From: Paraphysoderma sedebokerense
Lineage: Eukaryota > Blastocladiomycota > Physodermatomycetes > Physodermatales > Physodermataceae
DNA: 64,000 nucleotides
Assembly (NCBI GenBank): GCA_025602915.1
Contig: JAHLJZ010000010.1
Location: forward strand, 434,001 to 498,000
Direction: 5' to 3'
Positions 1 through 10,462 of the stretch are shown one piece after another (the stretch's first letter is position 1; every line of letters begins with the position of its first letter). Both the position numbers and the translations under genes were made by a program. The notes under the pieces were generated by a model, which ran no database searches, was not told the origin of the DNA, and saw only the letters and a list, made by a program, of their open reading frames with translations.

Positions 1-2
1 CA

Positions 3-3000
3 GAGTGTTCTGCGATCGAGTCTGATATAAATGAAATCATGGAGTCAATGAAAGAGGTGAATCACCGAGCATCGCAGCCGACGTTGAACGATCATCCATC
101 TACCCGATCGGAACTTTCAGCACGGTTAACCGAATTGGAGAAGCAATCCAGAGAAGTCAAAGAGTCGTTTGAAAACATGAAGTCGAAACATGTTGAAGAC
201 GCCAGAGTAAATCAGTACCTTAAAGATTGTGACGAACTGGAGTCATGGATGAAGTCCAAGCTTGCGGATCTCATTCCATTCGAAGATACCCTCGATGCCC
301 CTAATCATCAGTTTTCATCTTCATTCTTGGACGAAATGGTGAAATCTTTGAATGAGGTGAATGATCATTTCGGGGTGTATCATCGCATCAAATCTCTTTC
401 TGCGTCGTACACAAAAGAAGTACCAAGACGGAAAAGTTTGTTGGAATCGAGACAATCCAATATCGACGTTCAATGGCAAATGCTTATGGCCCGTCGACAG
501 GTGCTACTTAAGAAGATTGACGCCGAGAGGATCTTTGATTCAAGCCGAAAACTTGCACTAGAGATTCAAAATTCTGGTGATCAATTACTGGACAGAATTT
601 CCGGGGCTAAAGCCGGTAATTTAGACATTGAAGCGGTTAATAACTGGAAGAATGAACTCAAGTCTATGGAAGAAGAGCTCGTGATCGCTCAAAATAAGTG
701 TGAGAGAATGATGACCGACGCCGCTCTCGATGTGAAAACTATTTCAGAGATGTTTAAAACGCCTTTCGATGTAATTGGCAAAGGGTTGCTCGCTGTCTCT
801 GAAAAAGAGAATGAGCTTAAACGTCATACGAGTTGGCTTAATGTATCTTCATCTATTGAAGAATTAGAGACAGAGGTCAAAGGGCTTTTAGACGACATCA
901 AAGCTCGATGGTCGACGACGGATTTCGGGGTTATCAATGGCGATTCAAACGACGAGGAAGTTATTCAACGAATTGCCAGTTATTACGATTCTACGTCAGC
1001 CAAAGTCAAAGGACTCATCCAACGACAAACTTCGATCTGTTCATCTGTCGAGATTGAAATGGAAGACCGCCCAACATCTGACCGTCTCGCTATTAGATCG
1101 AAGTTACAAGTACTCAACTCTGATTTATCCAGCCTTAATAATGAAGTTGACCGCCTAAAGTCCGTGTATCAAGAGTTATGTCGAATGGCGGAATTGTACC
1201 AAGATCTAAAAAAGACGGAAGAAACACTACAATCCATCGAACAAGAATGTGCTTTGTTATCTCAAAACGGCGCAGAGAATGCATCAGAAGTTATAATCGA
1301 AATCGAAAACAACTTTAATCAATCCCACGTATCTCTGTCTTCCGTTTACACGATATTTCGTGCCCTTAATCAACAAACCCGGTTACCTCAGTCTTTATTT
1401 GAATCAAACAAGAACCATTTCGAAGCCATGTTTTCCAGAGTGTCATCATTCTCCGATCATGTAAAACTCATGGTCAGTGATATTAAGCATTCGTTCAGTA
1501 AAATGAATAATGTTTACTCGACCTTGACCGAGATTTCTGAATGGGTTCAAAAATGCACCGAATCGGAAAGAGATATGATTCAAGATTTGAAGACTAAAAA
1601 AATGCATTTGATGCCAATCGTCGAAGCTGAAGAATTGTTACGGGACTTGTCGAATTCTCAAAAGAAATTGGAGAAAGAGTTTACTGATTATCAAATTAAA
1701 TTGAGTCAAGTGAATTCTTTGATTGAGGCGGTGGACAAATTATTAGCGAGTTCGGTTACGCAGCCAGTTCATGATATGCATAAATCCGTTCGAACTGAAT
1801 TTAACGAACTCAATGATATTTTGAAATCACGGGTCAACTTGAAGGATTTACTCCGTCGAATTTACAATCATAATCGAGCGTACCAGCAAATCCAAGATTG
1901 GTTGACGGTTGCCCGTTCCACTATATTAGGCGTTCAAATAACAGATCGCGGTCTCGACGATATCGAAACCAAATTATCGACGTTTACTCAGACTTTTCAA
2001 ACGTTCCAGAATTCGTCAAAAGAGTTACAATGCTCACCTGATATTTCCAATGACGTCAAAGAATATTTGAAATCCAAGTCCGACGTTATTTCAAATGATT
2101 GGGGTAACTTGCAGAATCTGATTACGGCTGTCAAACAAAAAATAGGTACAGCCGTAGCGACGATAGAGATTGGCAAAACCGTCGATGAATTAGAAAAATC
2201 AATGTCGGTTTATCGTGAACGAGTGTTAAGTGTTCGATTAGTCGATTCCAATGATCTTCAGTCATCCCAGGAATCGAGTATTTCAGTTTTAACAGGACTT
2301 GAACCGACTATTGCTACTTTGTATTCTCGAATCGAAGACGCCGAAAAGTCGGTATCGCAGTTAGATTCTGACCATAGTCATTTGAAGAACCGGTTAAGTC
2401 ATTTGAAAACATTACATTCCGAGTTGATTGATCTGATTCGATTCCGTAAACAACATATTGAAGAGACAAAAAAGATTATGACGGCGGTACAGTTCTCGGA
2501 AGAAATAACTAAACTTGTTGAATCTTTTATAGTGATTTTAGACGGAATCTATATCGATGATGTGCCCCTCGTTGAAATTGATAGTACAATACAAGTTGTG
2601 GAATCACGGTACCAGCAGTTCAGTAGTACTAGTTCAAGGTTGTCAGAGTTGATTGAACAAACGGTCCAAGGTATCCACAACGATCCGCAAGTGGATGCTA
2701 TTCGGGAGAAAATTAAGCACGAGAGCGCAGAGGTAACCGAGTTGATTCAAAAGAAGAAGCAAGGATTGTTGGAACGTAAACGAGATATTCTCGAGTTTAT
2801 GGAAATTCAAAGAAAAGGTGCATCTTCTATGTCTATGACTTCACCCTCGGTTTCTCCCTCTTCGACTTCTATACCTCATCGATCAGTCTCCCCTGCATTA
2901 TCGGTTACCAATTCGATTGCTGTTTCTTCTTCTGTTTCCGCTACGGCGGCACAACGATCAATGCCGTCTTCATTACCCCGTCCGAAATCCAGGAATAGAA

Positions 3001-3776
3001 GTAAAAGTCAATCTTCTCAAACCCGACAACCGAATTTAACTTATCCAACGTCAAATTATCCACCACGTCGATCCGTAACGCCTACACCCATCCCCACACA
3101 ATCCATATCAAGATCTAGTACGCCCCTATCAGCACCAGCGGCAACCAACTCCGACAAAATCCCACGACAACGAAGTAAAAGTGTTTCATCCGCTTCTCCC
3201 TCTTTTCAAAATTTTTCTTCAAATTTAATGTCCCCGCCTCAATCTCCTACCCCTCCTCTCCCTTCTTTACCTTCATTTTCGTACCCTACTTTTTCTTCTA
3301 CGACGTCTCAATCGTACCATCACCATCTCCATCAATCGAATCAACTCCCCACTCCAATCTCTTTACTTTCTTCTCCTCCACTCTCAATTCCTACACCCGA
3401 TCCATCATTTGACTTTACTTCAACAGAATACACTTTCCCATCTACCACTTCCCCGCCCCCTCCACCATCTTCTTCTGATCCAACCACATTCCAACTCCAA
3501 TTCTACAACCCCGACCCTTCAGATCCTATAGACCTCCACCTCTCCAACCTTATCTCCTCTTTAGGCGGCGTCTACTTTTCTATACGTAAACTCTCTAAAG
3601 GAAAATACCAATTCGGAAAACTAGACGGGAAAATCGTGAATCTAAAAATGATTAGAGAGGGGGTTTGTTTGGTTAGAGTGGGTGGTGGGTGGAAAAGGTT
3701 GGAAGAGTGGGTACTTGAGGGACGGGATTTTGTTGGTGTGGGTGTGAAAGAACGGAGTGTGTTGGGGTTGGAGTGA
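3..3776 (+). CDS. C-terminal part of a GAS2-domain coiled-coil cytolinker (5' partial)
   Basis: One open frame runs from the left edge of the window to a TGA at 3774-3776. No stop lies before the first ATG at 39, so the gene very probably starts outside the window. About 930 residues from that ATG are charged, helical, spectrin-like or coiled-coil sequence. A basic Ser/Pro/Thr-rich region follows at about residues 930-1165. The protein ends in a GAR/GAS2 domain at about residues 1168-1240, with the diagnostic VRVGGGW...LEEWV stretch. In animals this domain binds microtubules and occurs in GAS2 and spectraplakins. The role inferred here is linking microtubules to another structure. No EF-hands are seen before the GAR domain, and an actin-binding domain, if present, lies upstream of the window. 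The exon is intronless over 3.7 kb, unlike its neighbours. Family call is confident; orthology is not. Confidence 0.75.
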   Translation, partial: ECSAIESDINEIMESMKEVNHRASQPTLNDHPSTRSELSARLTELEKQSREVKESFENMKSKHVEDARVNQYLKDCDELESWMKSKLADLIPFEDTLDAPNHQFSSSFLDEMVKSLNEVNDHFGVYHRIKSLSASYTKEVPRRKSLLESRQSNIDVQWQMLMARRQVLLKKIDAERIFDSSRKLALEIQNSGDQLLDRISGAKAGNLDIEAVNNWKNELKSMEEELVIAQNKCERMMTDAALDVKTISEMFKTPFDVIGKGLLAVSEKENELKRHTSWLNVSSSIEELETEVKGLLDDIKARWSTTDFGVINGDSNDEEVIQRIASYYDSTSAKVKGLIQRQTSICSSVEIEMEDRPTSDRLAIRSKLQVLNSDLSSLNNEVDRLKSVYQELCRMAELYQDLKKTEETLQSIEQECALLSQNGAENASEVIIEIENNFNQSHVSLSSVYTIFRALNQQTRLPQSLFESNKNHFEAMFSRVSSFSDHVKLMVSDIKHSFSKMNNVYSTLTEISEWVQKCTESERDMIQDLKTKKMHLMPIVEAEELLRDLSNSQKKLEKEFTDYQIKLSQVNSLIEAVDKLLASSVTQPVHDMHKSVRTEFNELNDILKSRVNLKDLLRRIYNHNRAYQQIQDWLTVARSTILGVQITDRGLDDIETKLSTFTQTFQTFQNSSKELQCSPDISNDVKEYLKSKSDVISNDWGNLQNLITAVKQKIGTAVATIEIGKTVDELEKSMSVYRERVLSVRLVDSNDLQSSQESSISVLTGLEPTIATLYSRIEDAEKSVSQLDSDHSHLKNRLSHLKTLHSELIDLIRFRKQHIEETKKIMTAVQFSEEITKLVESFIVILDGIYIDDVPLVEIDSTIQVVESRYQQFSSTSSRLSELIEQTVQGIHNDPQVDAIREKIKHESAEVTELIQKKKQGLLERKRDILEFMEIQRKGASSMSMTSPSVSPSSTSIPHRSVSPALSVTNSIAVSSSVSATAAQRSMPSSLPRPKSRNRSKSQSSQTRQPNLTYPTSNYPPRRSVTPTPIPTQSISRSSTPLSAPAATNSDKIPRQRSKSVSSASPSFQNFSSNLMSPPQSPTPPLPSLPSFSYPTFSSTTSQSYHHHLHQSNQLPTPISLLSSPPLSIPTPDPSFDFTSTEYTFPSTTSPPPPPSSSDPTTFQLQFYNPDPSDPIDLHLSNLISSLGGVYFSIRKLSKGKYQFGKLDGKIVNLKMIREGVCLVRVGGGWKRLEEWVLEGRDFVGVGVKERSVLGLE

Positions 3777-4137
3777 TAGGGGGAGGATGAATATAGTGTA
3801 TAGTTTTTTTTTTTTGGATTTTGAATTTTTAAGGTTTGAAGGTTTCAGGGTTTTAGTGTACTGTAGTTTTGAATGATTTTTTTGTATTCTTTGTTATAGA
3901 TTATTTCAACATACAAAAAATCAAAAAGATATTACATATCATATTATAATATAGCAATCTCATGCCATGGTATCATTCAATAAATACATTCTATATCCAT
4001 GCATTATCATTTTAAAAAATTTTCGTAGTACGGTTACATTTGTATTACATCTGCATGATTGTGAATCGTCATGAGCTAAAATGGCCCAGGTCACACGGCT
4101 TTTTTTTAATTCATTGTGTGAGACTGGTTGGTGTTGG
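3777..4137. other. Convergent 3' spacer
   Basis: AT-rich spacer between the GAS2-domain gene and CHMP7, which converge here. It has a short poly(T) run near 3807 and presumably holds both 3' UTRs. No coding sequence is seen. Confidence 0.5.
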
Positions 4138-6202
4138 TTAATACTGTAATTCAATGCGTTGAGGCTGTTTCTCTTTCGATTTGGTCGATTGGTTTATTCG
4201 TGGTTTGGATGGGGTGGTAGAATCGTCAGACTCTGATACTTGAGAACTCGGCACTTGAAGTTTTTTCATTTCTTGAATCAACTTTTCAGTTTCATCGTCA
4301 ATATCAGCATCATTTTCAGACGCTTGTTTGTTTTCTTTTTCTTGTTCTTTCCTTTGATTCGTTTCTGTTTGTTGTTCTAAAACCAACTTTTCCAATTCTT
4401 TCTCCAATTCATCGTCGTCTATCACCTCATTGGTAGAATTTAAACTGTCCATGCCAAGTTGTATCGTTTCGGATACTTCGTTTGAATCTTGTAAAATAGA
4501 ATCCAACGAGTCGATTGTTTTGTTGATATGGGTTAACGATAGGGTAGGATCGGATAATAAATGCGTGAGGGTTTGTGTGGAGAGAGTGTAGGTTTGGATA
4601 ATCTTTTTGGTTTTTGGAAGTGAACAGTGGGGTGGAGAAAATTGAGATTGAAAATGGATAAAAGTGGTAAGATAGATAGTACAAGGGTTTGTTAGGAGGA
4701 TGGTGGAGAGTGGTTGAGATTGGGGGGTAATGACTTACTTCTTTTTCAGTTTCGCAGGTTTGGATTTTAAGCAAGGCGTTTTCTAAGGTTGACAGCGAAT
4801 TTAACCTGTCATTGAGCACTTTTTCCAACTGTTTCTTACTTTTCAAATAAAACATTGCTCTTGCTTTGGCATTCGCCGCGAGATATGATTTTATCTTTGT
4901 CGTTAGCCTGTCGCACAATGGAATAATGTCAGCAGACAAGCGGAGGTGAAGAGAAGAGGGAAAAAGGAACACGCACTCTGAGAGTTTAGATTCCAATAAT
5001 GTAGATTGAGAGTGAAGATTGGAGATTGTTGTCTTTAATGTCAGGATGTTACGGTCAATTGGTGTGAACTGAGGAGCTGATTTTTCGGCGGCGGCTTTAA
5101 ATTTGATTAGCTGGTTTTAAGTAGCAAGAATGAAAAGAAAAAAATGAATTAGGGTAATTGAAGGTATAGCAGACGATGGTAAGGTGAAACGATAGGCACC
5201 ATTTCGTGCTGACTGTCCGGAACAGTGACGATATGACCCGCGTATTCCATGTAGCTGAGTATCAGCTTCAAGTCAGATTTTGAAAGTAGATGGGGTTTGT
5301 TGGGCTGTAATGTAACGGTACTATAACTAGAGGAGAAATCGGAAAGTGCGAGTAGATGATCGGTGCGGTAGTGAGAGTCGGATTGGTGTTTATGCAGTAT
5401 CTGCTCGCTTATTTCCTAGTTTAAATTCACAAAAGACGTAAAGGAGAATCACAGATGAAAAGCGTACAGTGAGTATTTAGAGATAAGAATGTCCTTTCGT
5501 ATTACGAGGCAAGAGGGAATTGCAAAAGAAAGATGCGACGTGGCTACCTTGATCAAGGGCATTACTACGAATTCGCCATCTATGATTGTCTGATGTTCGT
5601 GATCAGAATCGACATTGCTAGTCAACCCTATTTGTCGCAAGGACCACTGGAGCGGTGTCACTATGACAGTAGAAAGCGTCCAGGACAGCCAAGATTGGGC
5701 ATGCAAATTGGCGACTTGAGCGACGGGCAAGATTTTTTGCGACTGATGGAGTTGATACTGGATTTGGATTTGGAAGTTGGAAATAATGCATCAATGGATC
5801 AGACAGAGCAATCAAGTAAGTTGGTAAGAATTGAGGCAGTGGGCTCTTGTGCCATTTGGTGATTGTAAGAGCGATTTAGCAACATTGATAAAATGAATCC
5901 AGAGGTCGACGTACCAGTACGGTTCCTAGTCCCAGAGGTCTGAGGCCATCGACCGCCAGCAATTGGGGGAGGTCATTTGCGTTGAGTGTGAGGATGCTGT
6001 TGGGGTTGAGGAGGCCACTCCTGGCACAGTTGAGCAGGAGATCTGACCAGAAAGCGAGTTTGGCGTCCCAGGAGTGAGGGTTGACGTCTCTTGAGGGGGG
6101 GAAAGCGGCAAAGAGGGCGAGTCTGCGGGCGGGATCCGAGTAGTCAGGGAGTGAGGAGAGATATTCTGAGAGTGAGTTGGAGGAGGAGCGAGAGTCCTTC
6201 AT
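4138..6202 (-). CDS. CHMP7: CHMP7, ESCRT-III-type protein
   Basis: Five exons are readable. Exon 1 is 6202-5915 and exon 2 starts at 5757; two further exons lie at about 5422-5215 and 5114-4979. Another covers about 4919-4740, and the last is 4602-4138. The N-terminus matches the CHMP7 winged-helix region, including the block around DVNPHSWDAKLAFWSDLL and the SWLSW...PLQW segment of the second winged helix. A Snf7 core follows (KARAMFYLKSKKQLEKVL), then an acidic tail with a MIM1-like DDELEKELEKL motif. In animals CHMP7 works with LEM2 in nuclear envelope sealing and in ESCRT-III membrane remodelling. The start at 6202 begins directly before the conserved region. It is head-to-head with the RRM gene at 6676. 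Some internal splice sites are approximate. Confidence 0.85.
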
Positions 6203-6274
6203 TGTATATAGACTGTCGACTATTAGAGTAGTAGTGGGTAGACTGGAGTAGAGTGACAATTGAGGAGTTAGTGT

Positions 6275-6354
6275 CACGTGTGCAATGGATAAGTCATCTG
6301 ACATAAGAGATAAAGTCACGTGGAAAGGGCGAAGCGAGTCACGTGGAAAGGGCG
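6275..6354. promoter_or_regulatory. Divergent promoter with three CACGTG boxes
   Basis: Between the CHMP7 and RRM-gene start codons are three CACGTG palindromes at 6275-6280, 6317-6322 and 6340-6345. The last two sit inside an 18-bp direct repeat (6314-6331 and 6337-6354) of the form AGTCACGTGGAAAGGGCG. CACGTG is the classic bHLH (Cbf1/USF type) site. Binding is inferred. Confidence 0.45.
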
Positions 6355-6675
6355 GCTTGGCAATAGTCAGAGTGGCGTTCCCTTTTCTTTCCCTCGGTTG
6401 GTTCACAGAATGGTTCACGGTGATTGGGTGTGGATTCCCGCATTCCCTTCCTCTTGCAGACAAGTATCTATCCACCAGCAGACACCAGACATTCCATTCC
6501 ACACTCAGACTACTAGTCCACTAACACAGTCTGTCACTCCCTCTCACTCACTCCCACTCACTCCACAGTTCACTCCACACCCTCACGCACTCAACAACTC
6601 ACACCTCCAACCCACCTCAACCTCCCATCCACCCTCCACATCCCCCACTACATCCCCACTACATCCCCCTTTGTT

Positions 6676-8573
6676 ATGATCATGGCCTACCCTTACGATC
6701 CCTCACAATACGCTCAACCCCCCTTCCAACAACAACCCGCTAACCCAGTCCTCATCAACCCTGCCGCCAACCCACAACAACCCATCCATCAACAAGCCGG
6801 CTCCCCTCCCACCCAACCCCAAAACCCCCAAAACAATGCCCAAAACCTCCCCTCTCTACCAGGCGCTAACCCTGACATTGCCAGATCTACCTTGTGGATG
6901 GGCGAACTCGATCCCTGGATGGATGAAAACTGGCTCAGACAACTCTGGTACTCGTACGGAGAAGAAGTCAGCGTCAAAATGATCAGGGACAAATTCACAC
7001 AGTACGTTGTTGTGTTTGCGTGTTTTTTTTCCCCCCTTTCCTTTTTTCTTTCTTCTTTCAAAGGCCCTGTGATGGTTGTCACTTTAATCTCAAAGGCCTG
7101 CCTTCCGGGTTGACATATGTGGTCATAGTTTTCCCTTCACCTAAGCTATTTGGTCGTGTATGCCTTATCCCTTTTGGTGTTGGAAGGCTCGTCGTGTCCT
7201 TGGCCCCTTTTGGTCGTTCAGCTTTAATATTTCGCGACCGCTGTTTTTACAACATTTGTTCTCTTTTCATGAGAATCACTAAATGCTAACCATTGATTCC
7301 TCTGAAATTGTGCCAACTTTGTTTGCAATATAACACAGCATGCCCGCCGGTTACTGCTTCATTACTTTTACCTCTCCGGCTGTCGCCATGAAGATTCTTT
7401 CCCAGTTCAACGGATCCCCCATCCCCAACACCCACAAGTTTTTCAAACTCAACTGGTCTTCCGGTGGCAACATGAACAAGGATCGCCCCGCAGAGTTCTC
7501 CATTTTTGTCGGTGACCTCGCGCCTGAAGTCAATGATTACCTGCTTCTCTCCACCTTCCAACAACGTTACCCATCCTGCAAGTCCGCTAAAGTGGTGACA
7601 GACCCCAACAGTGGCATGTCTCGAGGATATGGCTTTGTCAGATTCGGAGAGGAATCAGAACAACAAAGAGCCTTGACTGAAATGAACGGACAATTTTGCG
7701 GTAGCAGAGCGATTCGTGTTTCGACCGCTACACCAAAAAGCAAGCAGAATGCTATGGGTGGATTCTCGGGCCATTCCAGTATGGGCAACGTAAACTTCCC
7801 CAACCAAAACCAATTCAACGATCCCAACAACACCACCGTATTTGTCGGCGGTTTGAACTCTAGCGTCAACGAAGAAGAGCTCAGAACGTGAGTGCCTATC
7901 TCTATGATGAGGCTCGACAGCTCCCCTGTTAACCATGTTTGCTGACATGATAATTTATCTCCTATTGCAGTTTCTTCCAACCATTCGGCGAAATCGTCAA
8001 TGTGAAAATCCCACCCAACAAGGGTTGCGGTTTTGTTCAGTACCTCAATCGTCAATCTGCAGAATTGGCTATTCAGCAAATGAATGGCTCCCAAATCGGG
8101 ACCTCCAAAGTCCGTTTATCTTGGGGTCGGTCGCAAAATGATAAGCGCAATATTATGGGAGGCCCCAGTGGTAACGCCGTGGGATATAGGTAAATTTGAA
8201 TGATTTTTGTTGTGTTTCAATTCTTCTCGCCCGATATTAATGTATTTTTCGCCCTTTTTTGTTTCTTTTCTGAATCAAAAGACCACAATTTCATCCCTCC
8301 CATTTCCCTTATGGTGCCCATCCCTTCCCGCATGCCGCTCAACATTTGATGCAGCCCCATGCGCACGCTCAAGCGCAGCGTCCTCCTTACCACCCTCACA
8401 ATCCTTCGGGTTTGGACCCGAGTAAGATGAACAATGTGGGAGGCATCAGAGACGGTTTATTAGAGCGCGGACCTGCCCCCGACGGTTCCGGATACAATCC
8501 CGCAAATGGCGGTGGCAATGCTGGCGGTAATGGCGAATGGAAGACTGGTAAAGAAATCAGCGTCGGTCAGTAG
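6676..8573 (+). CDS. NAM8/Csx1-type RNA-binding protein with three RRMs
   Basis: Four exons join in frame to 461 residues: 6676-7001, 7339-7887, 7971-8189 and 8282-8573. A Pro/Gln-rich N-terminus is followed by RRM1 (TLWMGELDPWMDENWL, RNP1 AGYCFITF), RRM2 (IFVGDLAPEV, RGYGFVRF) and RRM3 (VFVGGLNSSV, GCGFVQY). A His/Pro/Gly-rich tail follows. RRM spacing and sequence match the yeast NAM8, S. pombe Csx1 and plant RBP45/47 group. These proteins bind U-rich RNA in U1 snRNP splicing or stress-mRNA control. The first intron is 337 nt, much longer than its neighbours, with pyrimidine-rich stretches. Orthology to NAM8 versus Csx1 cannot be settled from sequence alone. Confidence 0.85.
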
Positions 8574-10462
8574 AGTACAAAGGTGGCGACTGGTGTGGAT
8601 ATGGTCAAATTTTGTTGTTATTTTGAGTTGTCGAGCAAATTTTTCTCCCTTAATCAATCAAAACACGATACGCTTATTCTCGTCTTCTTAACACATTTAC
8701 TTCATTGTCACAATCTCGTTATCGGACGGCAACAATTGCATACGAATCGTCTTGCCATTTCTATATCGGTTGGGTAATTTAACCAAAACTTTCAATGTAC
8801 CATACATTTGATTATCCATTGTCCACTTTTTTTTAACTATCCCACTATCAACATTCCCCACCCCGTCTTATTCAATACGCCTCCTTGTACACAAAACCCA
8901 TGTCCTTCATTCGCGCATGTTTTGATCATCGTTTCGTTGTCACCACGCCCCGTTGTTGTTATTGTTATCGCATCACAAAATACCCATACCATACCCTACT
9001 CGGTGTTCCTCAATTCTACTCTCTTTCACGTCCTTGGTCATATTATTTTGAAATCATACCAATCGTTCCTTTATTGTACTTGGTTTTTTGACGTGGTGGC
9101 TTCTTTTAACTATATAACTAGAAGATAGATTTGGAGGACTGTTCATTTAAAAGTCGTGTAAAGCGAGTATATTTTGCGGTAGGAAAATCGTTATGGGTGA
9201 CTCTACATCTCGATGCGCTTTTGTAGTTTTTTTTTTTTCATTTTGTTTTTGTTTTCTTTGTTTGTTGTCATGTCTTGTTTTTTTTCCCTCTTTTTTGTTG
9301 TTCTTGTTGTTGATTCAGTTTTAAAAACTACACACGCAGAACTCCCCGTTTGTGTTTTGTCCCGGGTATATCATTCAGACCGTCAATCTGAGAGATGGAT
9401 AATTCCAGATGGTTTTGTCTATATATAGGATATAGTATCCCAGAGTATCAAAATCTTATAGTTATGGTTCTCTCGTTATCCATGGAGTGTATGGGAAAAA
9501 GTAGTCTGAAAATTGTTTTAAGTATTCTTTTGTAGTTTTTTTTTTTATGGTTTAGTTTAGTTTGTATTTTTTGTTTTCTCCTGTTCTGTTGTATGTTGTG
9601 ATTTGTACCTTTGTCTATGTTTTCTGTCTTGTTTGAAAAACGAAATGAAATTCGAAAATTTGTCTCTCTTGTTACATCCAATAATCGCGATTTACATCCG
9701 TTCATCGCGCATTGTTCTCTACTATCGTTCAATATCAATCTAACATCTAATTCTCTATTTATTTATATACTTATCACAACCGCACCACTTGAAACAAGTA
9801 ACACCTAGAGAAAATTTAATTTGTAGTTTTCGGTGAATGGGTGTAATATGATTCGTCTACATTTCATTCATTTTCAGTCTTGTAGTTACATTGCTACGGT
9901 TACATTTGATCTTTAATCGTTATTACAATTTACAAAGACAACAATAGTACAATAGCTAAAGATTAAAAGATTTTAAGTTTAGTTTAGTTTAAATATAGAT
10001 TTAGATTTATATTTAGAATTATAATCGTTTTTCTTTTTCTTCCTTTTTCTTACGCCAGGAAAAATTAAATCCGTAGAGTAAATGTACCTGCTAGCTTCTA
10101 AGTTCTAGCTTTTAACCGCCATCCAAGAATGTGGCCGTTGGTGCATTGGTGATGAATGAAGATTGATGGTTGAATGGATAGTCACTGAGTATATGTACTC
10201 ACTGAATACTAATGAATCACCGATCATGACTTGATGACTGAATAGATGTGAGTAAATTTGATAGACTATTTTGGAGTGTTTGGGAGTCGAGGTAGTTTTG
10301 GATGTGTTGAGTGTATTCTAGTCGTAGTGATTCTTGGTTGAGATGCTAGAGTTGGTAAAATGGTTGTTTAGATTGTGATTTTGAGGAAGAAAACAATTTT
10401 AAGAATTTGTTAATGGTGATTAAAATTGTAAAATGGTAACATTGTAACATAAATAGAGGAAG
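8574..10462. other. Long AT-rich convergent spacer
   Basis: This 1.9 kb lies between two convergent genes. It has many T-runs and a short internally repetitive stretch near 9970-10020 (TTTAG-type units). Small open frames exist in several frames but have no recognisable domain and AT-driven composition. It probably holds the two 3' UTRs. I see no gene. Confidence 0.5.

Noticed and set aside
9448-9738. Minus-strand frame in the 8.6-10.5 kb spacer
   Set aside because: Lys/Asn/Arg-rich translation is what AT-rich DNA gives by chance; no domain.
10149-10240. GTGATGA ... CTGA ... CTGA arrangement resembling a box C/D snoRNA
   Set aside because: It lies in an intergenic spacer with repetitive ACTGAATA-like sequence. 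The stem overlaps box C and no rRNA-matching guide is recognisable.
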